Assembly (NCBI GenBank): GCA_023053685.1
Contig: JALIGW010000026.1
Coordinates: 5,545,684 to 5,609,683 of the forward strand
Length of the DNA: 64,000 nt
Source: Diadophis punctatus similis
Taxonomy: Eukaryota; Chordata; Lepidosauria; Squamata; Dipsadidae
Direction of reading: 5' to 3'
Part shown: one piece after another, positions 11,596 through 23,308 of the stretch
Position numbering within the stretch: position 1 is the first letter of the stretch
Layout: each line of letters opens with the position of its first letter
Made by a program: the position numbers and the translations under genes
The notes under the pieces: generated by a model
The model's input: the letters and a program-made list of their open reading frames with translations, nothing else
Told to the model about the DNA's origin: nothing
Databases searched by the model: none

Positions 11596-12240
11596 ATACT
11601 ATCATTTGTGGTGGACATGTGAAAAAGCAAAAAAAAAAAAAAAACTTGGGTTAAAATTAGAAAAATAATAGAAGAAATAATATAAGATCACATTGATTGG
11701 AAGCCATAAATTTTTTTAATTGGGAATTGTATCGGGTAATTATGTGAAGGAAATATATTATTTAATAATACATATAGTGGCAGCTGCCAGAATAGTATAC
11801 GCAACAAAATGGAAACAAAATGACATACCAAATGATGAGGAAATTATAAGAAAATTTTTTGACTGCGCCGAGATGGATAAGATGACAAAAGAATAACAGA
11901 TTAAGGAGGAATCAGAATATTATTTAACATGGAATAGATTTTATGAATGGTTAAAGAATAGGGATAATAAAGTATAAAATGTGTAAATACCAAGTATTAA
12001 ATTTATACAGATGTAAGTAATAAAACAAAATAGAACAGAAAACAAATGTGTATATATAGAAGAGCATATAGTAATTATGGATATAGAAAAGAAGATAAAT
12101 ATTTATGTGTATGAAATCGAAGGAACTGATCTTCAACTGTATTTAAGATAGGAATTAAGATTCCTAATATTACATGTTTGTTTGTTACGTTATGTTTTTG
12201 TGTACAATAATAAAAAGGGAAAAAAATTAAAAAGAAAGAA
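11596..12240 (+). mobile_element. L1-type LINE 3' end
   Basis: Starts with a decayed [14 protein letters not shown] reading, then a segment reading roughly AARIVYATKWKQNDIPNDEE and FFDCAEMDKMTKE, which resembles the C-terminus of L1 ORF2. AT-rich 3' region follows, ending in an A-rich tail with AATAAAAAGG at ~12208. Frames are broken. Confidence 0.75.
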
Positions 12241-12317
12241 AAGAAAGAATTCACATTAATAAATTGGCTCCTTACATCTTAGGGACAGCTCAGAAGTCAT
12301 TGCTTATCCCCAGCAAC

Positions 12318-12952
12318 CAGAGGTGGATTTGATTTAAATCAAGTCGATTTAAATCACGATTTAAATCACGATTTAAATTACCAGTAAAAAAGGTTTGATT
12401 TAAATCAACTCGGTTTAAATCATAGTTTTTAAAGAGCAACTGTCATCTCCGTCCCGCAGCAGCTCCTCCTCTGACCCGCTGTTGACTCACCAACAGTCCC
12501 ATTCAGTTTCATGGGACGGCTGGTGATGCGGCAGGGACACACAGCAAGGTGAGGGACGTGGTGGGCAGCAGGTGAGTGGATGCCCGCTAACAGGCGCAGC
12601 TGCCATGATGGATCTGAAATGACAGGCGCTCTTTAAATGTAAGGACTCCTCCTTGGCTGCTAGTTAGAATCTTTAATATTATTATTTGCAAACAAAATGA
12701 AGGTTTCCTATTTAGCTTGCAGAGCTTGGATTCATTGAACGAGTTTACCAAAAATGTAAATATTGCAGAATCTACTGCCTCACGCTACTAAGCTCCATTT
12801 CATGCTGAATAAACTAAATTATGAATGTCTCTTAAACAGACAACCATCTTTAAATAGATTTTTTTACTCCAAAAGCATTTTATTAAAATAAAGTTGATTA
12901 AAATAAAAAAAATCCGATTTTTTAAAAAAATCATTGATTTTTATCCACCTTG
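12318..12952. mobile_element. hAT-type MITE rich in GATTTAAATC
   Basis: Terminal repeats CAGAGGTGGATTTGATTTAA and, inverted, CAAGGTGGATAAAAATCAA. Flanked by CCAGCAAC (12310-12317) and CCAGCAAT (12953-12960), a 7/8 match to an 8-bp target duplication. The interior has several ATTTAAATC palindromes and a GC-richer core (12430-12620). No transposase reading frame. Confidence 0.82.
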
Positions 12953-13079
12953 CCAGCAATTAAAGACAGATACCTTGGTCTAGAAGCCATTGATGGAAGC
13001 CTACAATCCATGAACGTGGATATTTTTTCAAGATGTCCAAATTATGAGAAAGAGTTCAGTTAGCTGCCCCAAATATTAT

Positions 13080-13603
13080 TTCCTTCCTTCCTTCCTTCCT
13101 TCCCTTTCATTCTTCCTTCCTTGTCTTCCTTCCTTGTCTTCCTTCCTTGTCTTCCTTCCTTCCTTCTTGTCTTTCTTCCTTCCTTGTCTTCCTTCCTTCC
13201 TTCCTTGTCTTTCTTCCTTGTCTTCCTTCCTTCCTTGTCTTTCTTCCTTCCTTCTTGTCTTCCTTCCTTCCTTCCTTCCTTCCTTCCTTCCTTCCTTCCT
13301 TCCTTCCTTCCTTCCTTCCTTCCTTCCTTCCTTGTCTTTCTTCCTTGTCTTTCCTTCTTTCTTTCTTCCTTGTCTTCCTTCCTTGTCTTCCTTCCTTGTC
13401 TTTCTTCCTTCCTTCTTGTCTTCCTTCCTTCCTTGTCTTTCTTCCTTCCTTCTTGTCTTCCTTCCTTCCTTGTCTTTCTTCCTTGTCTTTCCTTCTTTCT
13501 TTCTTCCTTGCCTTCCTTCCTTCCCTTTCCTTTCCTTCCCTTTCTTTCTTTCTTTCTTTCTTTCTTCTTTCTTTCTTTCTTTTTCTTTCTTTTTCTTTCT
13601 TTT

Positions 13604-13653
<50 letters not shown>
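13080..13653. repeat. Polypyrimidine TTCC / CTTGTCTT / TTTC array
   Basis: Runs of TTCC mixed with CTTGTCTTCC units grade into pure (TTTC)n at 13540-13650. The - strand Lys/Glu/Arg frame of over 200 codons is an artefact. Confidence 0.93.
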
Positions 13654-13654
<1 letters not shown>

Positions 13655-14327
13655 CAGCGCTAACCAGAGGTGGGCTGGCCCTTCCCAGCTTGTAAGACAA
13701 CTGGTGCCCTCTAGTGACAAGGAAAGTTTACCAATAGTTCTGTCTTTCTTCTTGTGCTATATTGGCTTGTAGAAATAATTTTCTTTAATGGAAGGGCTCA
13801 TACATATTGTACTGAAGATCTGAAATGATGATATGTCCAGCCTCCCCACTCCTTTTAGATTTAAAGTGCTGTTTTTATCGCTATCATGACAGGGGAAGAA
13901 ATCTATTGTTCTCTACATGTGCCATATATGCTTTCATGGGTCTCCGTGCGGATGGGTGTGTCCCCTTTCTGGCTCCAATTCTTACTGTGATCCTTAGAAT
14001 TGCTATTACAGCCTCTTGATTATTATTTTGTTGAAGGACAAGGTTTTCCCATCTCTGATCTGATAGCCCTCTCTGTAATTATTCCTGGCGTTGTAAGCAT
14101 ATTTGGCTCAGTCAACAGACGTCCACAGAAAACCCAAAAATAATGTCATCAGGCGAATCCTATCATTATATGCTTAAGTCCCAACCATCCGATGCAAATA
14201 ACTAAGTAGCAGCATTTGGGTAATGATTTCCCCACCTTCTACCTCTCCCCCCCCCCCCCATTCTATGCTAGTCACAACTGTTGTTTCGTCTCCTTTTTTC
14301 CCATCACTTCCTTGTTTGGCGCTGTAG
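13654..14327. other. NIBAN2 intron, no gene seen
   Basis: Mixed sequence with a short poly-C run near 14250 and a normal branch/polypyrimidine region before the acceptor GCTGTAG at 14327. Confidence 0.5.
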
Positions 14328-14444
14328 CAAATGGATGACACCATCTATACTTTTGAGACTCTTCTCCATCAGGAGCTGGGGAAGTCGTTGAGCAAAGATG
14401 AACTGTGCAAGACAATTCAGCGCATCCTGGAGCGGGTGCTCAAG
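14328..14444 (+). CDS. NIBAN2: NIBAN2 exon (QMDDTIYTFETLLHQE segment)
   Basis: Exon of 117 bp (39 codons) between GCTGTAG and GTAAGG. It reads QMDDTIYTFETLLHQELGKS and LSKDELCKTIQRILERVLK; human has QMDNAVYTFETLLHQELGKG at this place. Phase 0 at both ends and no break. Confidence 0.95.
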
Positions 14445-14503
14445 GTAAGGTCACCAACCTGTCTCTTGGGTTGGGTTGGGTTGGGTTGGATGGATGAATT
14501 TGG

Positions 14504-14788
14504 CAGGGGTGGGTTCCACTTACCTTTGCCATCGGTTCGCATCGCGATGTTTCGCACACGCACACTCACTCCACGCGCGCGTCCTTTCGTGCAATTTGGC
14601 TTCCATGCATGCTCAGTAGCAGCAATCAGCCCGAAACACAGCTGAGGAGCTGATCAGCTGTGCTTCGGACGAAGAAATAAAAGTCAGTATTAACCTGGGG
14701 GCCGGGCGGGAGGGCCCTTTTACGAGCAGCAGAAGAGGAGAAGCCATCTCCGGGCGATCCGGTCCAAGCTGGGAGGAACCCAACCCTG
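14504..14788. mobile_element. hAT-like MITE, target duplication not visible
   Basis: Left end CAGGGGTGGGTTCCACTTAC and right end, inverted, CAGGGTTGGGTTCCTCCCAG form terminal repeats of the same family as 15288-15586. The flanking 8-mers do not match, perhaps because the right flank is in a mutable GGAT repeat. Confidence 0.6.
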
Positions 14789-14792
14789 CTGC

Positions 14793-15069
14793 GTGGGTGG
14801 GTGGAAGGATGGATGGATGGATGGATGGATGGATGGATGGATAGGTGGTTGGGTGGATGGTTGGTTGGTTGGTTGGTTGGTTGGTTGGATGGATGGATGG
14901 ATGGGTGGGTGGGTGGTTGATTGGTTGATTGGTTGATTGGTTGGATGCATGCAGGCATGGATGAATGGTGGGTGGGGTGGGTGGGTGGGTGGGTGGGTGG
15001 ATGGATGGATGGATGGATGGATGGATGGATAGGCAGTTGGATGGATGGATGGATGGATGGATGGATGGT
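14793..15069. repeat. GGAT/GGTT/GGGT minisatellite
   Basis: About 275 bp of GGAT, GGTT and GGGT tetramers in a NIBAN2 intron, abutting the MITE at 14504. Confidence 0.93.
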
Positions 15070-15287
15070 GGTTCCTGGAAGAAGTAGACCCCGAATGAAG
15101 CACCATCTTCATTTGGAAATCAGGTGTTAAGACAAAAGCTAATTTTGATTTGGCTTAAAGGGGATTAAAGTAAATTTCTGGTGACAGTTTATCATCCCTT
15201 CACTCATATTTATAATGAATGATGCATAGTTTGGCAGCAATTTCTGAAAGGTCACATCCAAAGCTTTGGAAGGACATGGGATGTAGC

Positions 15288-15586
15288 CACGGGTGAAATC
15301 CTCTGAAATCTGCTACCGGTTCACTTCGCGTGCAGCGTGCAGTGCTGAAAAAGGAGCATTTTGAAGCCATCAGTGTCTGCACAGCTAAGTAGAACAGTGA
15401 GGGGGCGATCAGCTGTGCCGTGCGATTTAGATTAGCTAGAAAGCAGGAAATCCTAGAAATCTAGATCGCGCGGCACAGCTGATTGTCGAACAGCTGATCG
15501 TCGGATATACCGATTTGCCTGAACTGGTAGCATTTTTTACTACAGCTTCGGGCGAACCAGTCTGAACTGGTAGCATTTCACCTCTG
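15288..15586. mobile_element. hAT-type MITE with target duplication
   Basis: Begins CACGGGTGAAATC, ends GCATTTCACCTCTG, with CTACCGGTTC and GAACTGGTAG inside the termini. Flanks GATGTAGC (15280-15287) and GCTGTAGC (15587-15594) match at 7 of 8 positions. Non-coding. Confidence 0.8.
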
Positions 15587-15915
15587 GCTGTAGCTCAGGC
15601 ATTATAATAACCTTATCTGCCTAATCCTTTGTTTTTGAGTGCAAACAGGTAACACCCTTCTCCTGACCATCTGTTGTATTGTTCCCCTTCCCATATGTCC
15701 TTTACCCTATTGTTATTGTTTCTTGCTTTTTCATCCCAATGCTTATGAAAGCTTGAAGAGCAGCAGAACCCAAAAAGTCTGCTTTGGGACAAAATACTAT
15801 GTGTTCAGCAATGCCGACTTGAGAAAGGAGGGCAGCTCTTTTAATAGCAAAGCTTCCCATGAACGTGATCTGTTTCAGAACCATCATTTGTGATTCTGAT
15901 CCGTTTTGTCCTCAG

Positions 15916-16023
15916 AAATACGATTACGACAGCAGCACGGTGCGGAAGAAATTTTTCCGAGAAGCTCTGCTGCAGGTCACGGTGCCTTTCCTACTGAAGA
16001 AGTTGGCTCCTACTTGCAAAGGG
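15916..16023 (+). CDS. NIBAN2: NIBAN2 exon (KYDYDSSTVRKKFFRE segment)
   Basis: Exon of 108 bp (36 codons) between CCTCAG and GTAAGA. It reads KYDYDSSTVRKKFFREALLQ and VTVPFLLKKLAPTCKG; the human counterpart is KYDYDSSSVRKRFFREALLQ. Phase 0 at both ends. Confidence 0.95.
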
Positions 16024-16057
16024 GTAAGAGTCAGTCTTGAAGGCTTCACCACTTCTT

Positions 16058-16297
16058 CTCCTCGTTGTCCTCGTCCTCTTCTCCTTCTCCTTCTTCTCTT
16101 CCTCCTCCTCCTCTTTCATTCTCCTCCTCCTCCACCTCTTCTCCTCCTCCTCCCCCTCCTCCTCCTTTCCTCTTCTTCTTCTCCCCTCTTCCTCCTTCTC
16201 CTCCTTCTTCTCCTCCTCCTCCTTCTTCTCCTTCTCTTCCTCCTCCTCCTCTTTCCTTCTGCTCCTCCTCCTTCACCACCACCTCTTCCTCCTTCTT
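16058..16297. repeat. Polypyrimidine TCC/TTC tract
   Basis: About 240 bp of CTCC/TTC sequence directly after the exon, with no regular long unit. Confidence 0.9.
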
Positions 16298-16660
16298 AGC
16301 GTATTCCCACAGGTGCAGGATCTGCTTTTCGGATCATTGAACGCCACTTTGCGTGGTCAGCTGCATCTCTGGGGTGCAGGCCTGTGGCTTGCATATCTTT
16401 GTTGATGGTGTCCATCTCTGTTTTGGACACCCACCAGCCATTGACTTCTAGTTGGTAGGCAGCCTTGGCCATGGTAGAAGGTGCTGCTCTCTGGACATGT
16501 CCATACCCGCAGAGTCGGCCTTCTCTCATCTTCTCTATAAGTGGTGCCACACCAACATGTTGTCGAATGGTGTCATTTGTGATGTGGTCAAGAAGGGAGA
16601 TGCCCGATATCCAACGGAGCATTCGCATTTCCATGGCATGGAGATAGCTTCCGGTCCCTG
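16298..16660 (-). mobile_element. RTE-type LINE C-terminal fragment
   Basis: The - strand encodes MEMRMLRWISGISLLDHITN, LCGYGHVQRA, LEVNGWW and DTINKDMQATGLHPRDAADH, the typical end of RTE-clade LINEs. The usual Arg/Gly-rich linker is disrupted, so this is a decayed copy. Confidence 0.8.
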
Positions 16661-16769
16661 TTGTTGCTGCCCAACATTCAGGGCCTTACAGTGTGACAGG
16701 GCGGATGGTTGTCTTGTAAATCTTAGATTTAAGATGGGTTGGGATTTTTCTGTCACATAACATGAAATG

Positions 16770-16960
16770 GGTAATGAAATGTCTACAAGAAAACCACCAA
16801 GCTTAGAGAGCACCAAGGACCCCACAGTCGTCCTCCTCCTCCTCCTCCCTCGCCACAAACCCCACTCCCTTCTAGCACTGATGATGTTCCCTAGTTTGGG
16901 TCATGAAATGTCTGCAAAAAAAAAAAAAAACAACCAAGCTCAGAGAGCACCAAGGACCTC
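16770..16960. repeat. GAAATGTCTGCAAGAAAAC-type interspersed repeat
   Basis: Two units of a recurring segment (CACTGATGATGTT, then TCATGAAATGTCTGCAA, then AGCTCAGAGAGCACCAAGGA) with a short TCC run. The same unit recurs at 28862-29462, 31165-31352, 38600-39302, 55845-55900 and 56620-56690. I do not know its family. Confidence 0.7.
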
Positions 16961-17512
16961 CAAGTTGAACTCTGAGCTTACAAAATATTATTGATAAAAG
17001 GGAATACACTTGTCTTATTTTAGCAGTGTCTAAATGGCCACCCCCAAATTGCTGACTCTGTAGCTGGTTTGTGTTTACCAGCAAAAGATGCAGAAATCTA
17101 ATATTCAACCCAAGAAGGGAGTACCTTTATTTCATTATTTTTTCAAATAATGAAAAATTATTTGAAAATAATGAATAATTATTATTTCAAAAGGCTCCTG
17201 AAATCTGGGGAAACCTGCCGGATTCCTATGGCTGCTAGCCTACCCATAAGATCTCCCTTCTGGGCTTCTTATTTCATTTGTCTTTCAAAAAGAGAGGCGA
17301 GATGCTTTCATTTAAAATAAAATTACACGGCAGGCTGGCCTGCTTTCAAACAAAGCCCCAGCATTGAACGTTTATTTTATTTCCAACAAAGACTTCGTGG
17401 CGCACATTGGCTTCAGGGAAGAAGATGTTTTTAAGTCCCTGATCACACCTGCTTGTTTCTAAATAGTTGTTTCTCCTTGGAGAGTAGATGGGCTGTTACG
17501 TAAAATAAATGA
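16961..17512. other. NIBAN2 intron, no gene seen
   Basis: AT-rich intron with a short imperfect palindrome around 17140-17190 (ATTATTTCAAATAATGAAAA). No exon or known element. Confidence 0.5.
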
Positions 17513-18300
17513 ATCGGAATAGAGCTGGAAGGGACCTTGGAGGTCTTCTAGTCCAACCCCCTGCTGAAGCAGGAGACGAGCCGAGGTGGCGCAGTGGTTA
17601 AAAGCAGCACTGCAACCTTCAGCTGATTGCTAGTTCAGCAGTTCAGCTGTTCAAATCTCACCAGGCTCAAGGTTGACTCAGCCTTCCATCCTTCCGAGGT
17701 GGTTAAAATGAGGACCCAGATTGTTGGGGGCAATATGCTGAACTCTGTAAACCGCTTAGAGAGGGCTGTAAAGCACTATGAAGCGGTATATAAGTCTAAG
17801 TGCTATTGCTATTGCTACTATATAATTTCAGATAAGTAGCTATTCAGTCTCTTCTTAAAAGCCTCCAGTGATGGAGCACCCACAACTTCTGTTCCACTGG
17901 TTAATTGTCCTCACTGTTAGGAAGTTTCTCCTTAATTCCAGGTTGCTTCTCTCCTTGATTAGTTTCCATCCATTATTCCTTGTCTGGCCTTCTGGTGCTT
18001 TGGAAAACAGGTTGAACCCTCCTCTTTGTGGCAGCCCCTCAAATACTGGAATACTGCTATCATGTCCCCCGTAGTCCTTCTTTTCTCTAGATTAGCCAAA
18101 CTCCGTTCCTGCAACCGTTCTTCATATGTTTTAGCCTCCAGGCCTTTGATCATCTTAGTTGCTCTTCTCTGAACTTTTTCCAAAGTCTCAACAACTTTGT
18201 TGTAATGTGGCGACCATAACTGGATGCCGTATTCCAGGTGTGGCCTTACTCTTCTTCTAAGGGCAGATCCTACAGGGTGTATCATTGTGGGCCTTAGGTC
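17513..18300 (-). mobile_element. CR1 LINE 3' part, split by a SINE
   Basis: Antisense CR1 copy in two pieces, 17513-17577 and ~17819-18300, separated by a SINE. The - strand reads [40 protein letters not shown] and [11 protein letters not shown], the CR1 reverse-transcriptase C-terminus. The SINE is therefore younger than this CR1 copy. Confidence 0.93.
17578..17818 (+). mobile_element. tRNA-derived SINE, full length
   Basis: Head GAGCCGAGGTGGCGCAGTGG is an RNA polymerase III A box; TGTTCAAATCTC near 17650 is the B box. The body GGTTGACTCAGCCTTCCATC, then CTCTGTAAACCGCTTAGAGA and a (TGCTAT)n tail complete it. It is the best reference copy for the truncated SINE cores at 1-1466. Inserted in a CR1 copy. 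Confidence 0.9.
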
Positions 18301-18342
18301 CATGATAACTTCTCAATGGTGTGATTTCTTTTTTCTCATTAG

Positions 18343-18454
18343 GACCTCTCAAGATTCCAGGAGCTGATTTTTGAGGATTTTGCCCGCTTCATCCTGGTGG
18401 AAAACACATATGAAGAGGTGGTCCTGCAGTCTGTGATGAAAGATATCATGATGG
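18343..18454 (+). CDS. NIBAN2: NIBAN2 exon ([16 protein letters not shown] segment)
   Basis: Exon of 112 bp between CATTAG and GTAAGA. It reads [20 protein letters not shown] and [17 protein letters not shown], nearly identical to human ([20 protein letters not shown]). It ends with one base (phase 1) that makes an Ala codon with the last exon. Confidence 0.95.
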
Positions 18455-18617
18455 GTAAGAGACTTTGGTTCGGTTTTGATTGAGTAGGATTGTAGCTGAT
18501 TTGCAACCAGGTAGGGAAAGATGCTGGTTGTACACCCTACTGTAGCAGGGGGCATCTTTGTAAACCACCTCTCCAATCTGAGACCTTTCAGAGATGTTAG
18601 CCTGAATTCCCATTATT

Positions 18618-19727
18618 AACTGGATAGATGGATGGATGGATGATGGGTGAGTGGGTGGGTGGGAGGGTGGGTGGATGGATGGATGGATAGATGATGGATG
18701 GATGGATGGATTGATGATGGGTGAATGGAAGGATGGGTGGATGGATGGATGGATGATGGGTGAGTGGATGGGTGGATGGATGGATGATGGGTGAATGGAT
18801 GGATGGATGGATGATGAGTGAATGGATGGATGGATGGATGGATGATGGGTGAATGGATGGATGGATGGATGATGGGTGAATGGACGGATGATGGGTGAAT
18901 GGACGGATGATGGGTGAATGGATGGATGGATGATGGGTGAGTGGATGGGTGGATGGATGGATGATGGGTGAATGGATGGATGATGGGTGAATGGATGGAT
19001 GGATGATGGGTGAGTGGATGGGTGGATGGATGGATGATGGGTGAATGGATGGATGATGGGTGAATGGATGGATGGATGGATGATGAGTGAATGGATGGAT
19101 GGATGGATGGATGATGGGTGAATGGACGGATGATGGGTGAATGGATGGATGGATGATGGGTGAGTGGATGGGTGGATGGATGGATGATGGGTGAATGGAT
19201 GGATGATGGGTGAATGGATGGATGGATGGATGATGAGTGAATGGATGGATGGATGGATGGATGATGGGTGAATGGACGGATGATGGGTGAATGGACGGAT
19301 GATGGGTGAATGGATGGATGGATGATGGGTGAATGGATGGGTAGATGGATGGATGCATGGATGATGGTTGGATGGGTGAATGGATGGATGATGGGTGGAT
19401 GGATGGATGGATGCATGGATGCATGGATGCATGGATGATGGTTGGATGGGTGAATGGATGGATGATGGGTGGATGGATGGATGGATGGGTAGATGGATGC
19501 ATGGATGGATGATGGGTGAATGGATGGATGGATGGTGGGTGGATGGGTGGATGGGTGAAGGAATGGATGGGTAGATGGATGGATACATAGATGGATGGAT
19601 GATGGCTGAATGGATAGATGGAAGGGTGGGTGGGTGGGTGGGTGGATGGGCCCAATTGCGTTCCTCCCCCGGCATCCATCTCAGGTGAGTGGATGGATGG
19701 ATGGATGATGGGTGGATGGATGGATGA
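18618..19727. repeat. GGAT minisatellite, ~1.1 kb
   Basis: Built from GGATGGATGGATGATGGGTGAAT units with longer repeats (blocks at 18830-19080 and 19080-19300 are near copies). A non-repeat 31-bp piece at 19652-19682 is shared with 21411-21441. The His/Pro/Ser/Ile frames over 400 codons are artefacts. Confidence 0.93.
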
Positions 19728-20062
19728 AATTCCCCTAAACAACATGGTTTGTTGGATGTAAAGGAACAATCCCATAGTTCCCTGGAACATTGGCTTGGAA
19801 AATATTGCCTTAAGTATTATTAAGCTTAGGATACAGAAGTTTCCATCTGCATTGGTCCCACTGTCAATTGCATTGATTAAAACATTCCAAGATTTAGACA
19901 ATAGCACGTTCTTACAGGGCTGATCTTACATTATTCGTTGTTGTTGTTGTTGCTGTTGTTGTTTTAAAAATGGAGAACTGGTTCTCTTACTTGACTTGGA
20001 AGAATTGACTGTCAACGTGCTCTTTCCCCCTCCCCTCCTTTTTCTTTACATGCTTGTTTCAG

Positions 20063-20775
20063 CCGTGAAAGAGGCCGCCGTCCAGCGGAAGCACAACCTG
20101 TACCGCGACAGCATTGTGATGCATAACAGCGACCCCAACCTCCACCTGCTTGGTGAGGGGACCCCCATCAACTGGGGGGAGGAGTACGGCAGCGAATCAG
20201 ACACGGACCCCCTGGACGAGAAGCAGCACCGGGCCAAGCAAGTGGTTTCCGTGATCCACGTGGATGAAAGTGCTCTGCCTTACGATGAGGTGGGTTCTTT
20301 GGAAAGATCTCCAGATGGTTCGAAACCAGAGAAGTCTGACCGCTGTCCTAGTCCTCAGGATTCCTCGGATGGTGTGAAGGAGGTCCGTACGTTGCTGGTG
20401 AAAGAGGTGGAGGTCCCAGCTCTGGATGGCAATAAGGCTGAGGAACAATTAAGCAATGGTGCTATTACCCAAGAGAACGGAGGAACCCCAGAGCCCAGGA
20501 AGGAGGAGATCTTTCAAGCAGAAGACGGCTGTCCTATGGAATCCTCCACAGAGCTCAATGGAGAGAAACAGGAAGCCCCAGAACCTTCTCCAGTTGCCCC
20601 TACGCAACCCCTAGCTCCAGAGGGAGGAGTCCAAGCAGAATGCCCGGAGCCCAGCAATAAAGAGACAGGCGAGGAAGAGATCTCCGCCCAAGCCGGCAAG
20701 GAAGAAGCAGAGATCTCCCCGGAGAACAGCCACAAGGTCACGGATGAAAGCCAAGGGGTGCAAACTCAGTTCTAG
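20063..20775 (+). CDS. NIBAN2: NIBAN2 terminal exon
   Basis: The last coding exon, 713 bp, from GTTTCAG to the stop TAG at 20773-20775. It begins AVKEAAVQRKHNLYRDSIVM and HNSDPNLHLLGEGTPINWGE, almost identical to human, then diverges into a ~180-residue acidic, Pro/Ser/Glu-rich tail, as in mammals where the tail is disordered and phosphorylated. It closes with KETGEEEIS and finally GVQTQF (human GVQTEF), keeping the T-x-F C-terminus typical of class I PDZ ligands. A second frame (20744-21130, 128 codons) overlaps the end but has no support. Confidence 0.96.
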
Positions 20776-23190
20776 ATCAGCCTCCCCCTTGGAAGAGGAT
20801 TCCTCGCGGCCAAATAAACACAGGAAGGGGGAGACCAGAACTGGGGGGGGACCCTGTGGGATGGGAAGGACAAAAAGGGCAAGTTGTTCCAAGGCTGGTA
20901 TAGGAACGCCTTCAACTTTAGGTGCACTTGATTCTTCTGGAGAAGTTCTGCCTTTGGAGCAGGGGGAGGGAAGGAATTGCAAGGGAGGAACCCCAGAACC
21001 CCTGAATGCACATTCTACATCTCTTGGGTCCAGGGGTGATTTTTCTAGTCTTGAACTGGAGCGTTTCCCACCCACACATCCACACGCTAGTTCTCCTGAC
21101 TCAGTTGTACTGTTGGATTGGATGTCCTGAGGAAGGGACTTCGTTCATCTTAAGATGCTAACAAATGCCTGGAGCGTTGAAACCATTGGGTTTCTCCATC
21201 TTGATCCAGACTGGTACTAATTTGACTTTTTGACCCATCACTTGGTTTTGATGGTCCCATCCCTTTGTTCTTCTTCCAACTGTTGATGGTAGAAGGCGCC
21301 TTCTCCTCTCTTCCCCTTCACAATTAGGAATGGTTCTCTCTTAATTTGTCCTTTTCTGGACCTCCCATTCTAGATGTTTTTAGCACTAGAATTGCTCTGG
21401 GAGTTTTAGTCCAATTGCGTTCCTCCCCCGGCATCCATCTCGGTCCGAAAGTTACACCGAGATGAGGAGAGCCCTAGTTCGAGGAGAAAGTAAGTAGGAG
21501 CGTGCAGACTTTTAGATACACGTGGATGTGGGCTAGAGAAAGGGGTGTGTATTGTCGAAGGCTTGCTGATTTTGGAACAGAACGGCAAAAGTTGATGGAT
21601 ACGACAAAACTGCTATAGGAATTTAAATTATTTCAGTGAGGACTGTTATGTCTTAATTGGTCAGTCAAGGATGTTCCATGAGAACAAGCAACCAGTACAT
21701 GTCATGCTTATGTAGGATTGTTAAGGAGTTTGTTATCTTGGCCTGTTCAGGCATCCTTGGTTGACCTGCACAGGTTCTCTGCTGAATGAATGCTTGCCTT
21801 TCTGTGTATTTTCCCTCTCTTCCCAGGAGCAGAATAATCTTAGAAGCAACCAGCAGAGATCCTATAAAAAGGACCCTAGAAAGAGAGATCCTATATGCAT
21901 AAGTCTTCAGCCTAGTGGGAAGCCATCGAGGTTCTGATATATTTTTTTTAAATGCACTTGGTGTGGTGGCAGTAGCGATTTATCGGGGTACACAAAAGGG
22001 AAGGTAGTATTTCTTTTAGCTTTGGCTGTTTCTGGCCGGTTACGTTTAGAAATTCAGTCGTGTTCTTTCTGGCGCCCTTTCAATAGGAACTCATGCCCTG
22101 TAAAATTTTAGGGGTCCCTGTTGCTTGCGTGACACGGGCAAAAGTGAAACCACAGGTGGGAATCAGGAGCGTGGCCTTCAGAATCACCACCCTGCCTTTA
22201 TAAAACCGAGTATATTCCCCTTTTTCCTCCCTTCTGAATCTGTGAAGTGGATTTGCAAGTTGGAAGCCACGCTGAGCTTCCAACCTCCAGCGCTGGATTT
22301 GCAACATGCCAATTCCAATCCACGTTTATATACCCATACACACATCCCATGCCACTTATCCATCTCTTCATCCATCCCTGGAGGACTTCGGACAATATGG
22401 TTGGGCTTTGGGGTTTTTTTTTTAACTTCCTTGAAGGTCCCATTTTATTCTCGTTTCACATCAAGCTCTGCCTTGAGAGCAACCCCAAAGTGGTAGCGAA
22501 TCAGAAACTTGGCGACATCTGGATGGTTTCTGTTTTGGAGGAGGCGTTGATTTAGTTCAGGTTGGATCTTCTCTACACCGCTGATAGGGAAGGGCAGCTA
22601 CTTCTGTCTTCTGGGAAGGCCATGGTCCTCTTCCAAGTTAGGGATGAAGGTTTCTCCCTTAAGCATCTCCATGTTGACTGGGTTGATTGATGAGTGGGCC
22701 TACAAGAACCAATTTTCCCAGGGCCTTCATCCCTCAAGATGGAAATGACGTCTCTCCTTGTTGGATTTTTCTCCCCATCTTCCGTTTTCACGGATGGGAG
22801 AAGCAAAATGTGGGTGCTTTGCCCTGAGTCAATTAGGATCTGCTGGCAGAAGATTGCTCTTTTGAGGGAAATTTCCATAATCTCAAGAAAATAGGATTGG
22901 AATTCAACTCCTAGGAAATTGTGGTGCCAATTGATGATCTTCAGCAGATCCAGAAATAGGAAGACTCCTTGAGAAACTGCCCATGATCCAACACCTCACT
23001 CAACACTGCCCCACCTCATCTCGATTTGCTGCTGTAACATTCCAGTTTCACTCTGCCTTGGTTTTTTTTTAAATAGTTGTAGTAATTCCTCTTTGAAATG
23101 GTTTCAGAGAGTGGAGAAGGAGAGGGGAAATAACTCACTCGGATTCTACCATCTTTTAATGCCTTATGGTTAGGAACCAAAGCTGCTTCT
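20776..23190. other. NIBAN2 3' UTR and flank
   Basis: Low-repeat sequence that should include the NIBAN2 3' UTR. AATAAA at 20813-20818 is only 38 nt after the stop and AATAAA at 23371-23376 is far away, so I cannot fix the mRNA end. A 31-bp piece at 21411-21441 is shared with 19652-19682. No other exon seen. Confidence 0.5.
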
Positions 23191-23194
23191 TCTC

Positions 23195-23278
<84 letters not shown>

Positions 23279-23308
23279 CCTCCCTCCCTCCCTCCCTCTC
23301 TCTCTCTC
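23190..23308. repeat. (CT)n then (CCCT)n microsatellite
   Basis: Pure CT dinucleotides followed by CCCT tetramers and a short CT run. Confidence 0.96.

Noticed and set aside
17578..17700. Possible functional tRNA gene
   Set aside because: A and B boxes are present but the cloverleaf is not preserved and the sequence continues into a SINE body found many times in the window.
18446..19907. Frames over 400 codons rich in His/Pro/Ser/Ile
   Set aside because: Translation of the GGAT minisatellite; several overlapping frames are open at once, as expected for tetranucleotide repeats.
20744..21130. 128-codon frame overlapping the end of NIBAN2
   Set aside because: It is in another phase of a strongly conserved exon and 3' flank; no start context, no similarity.
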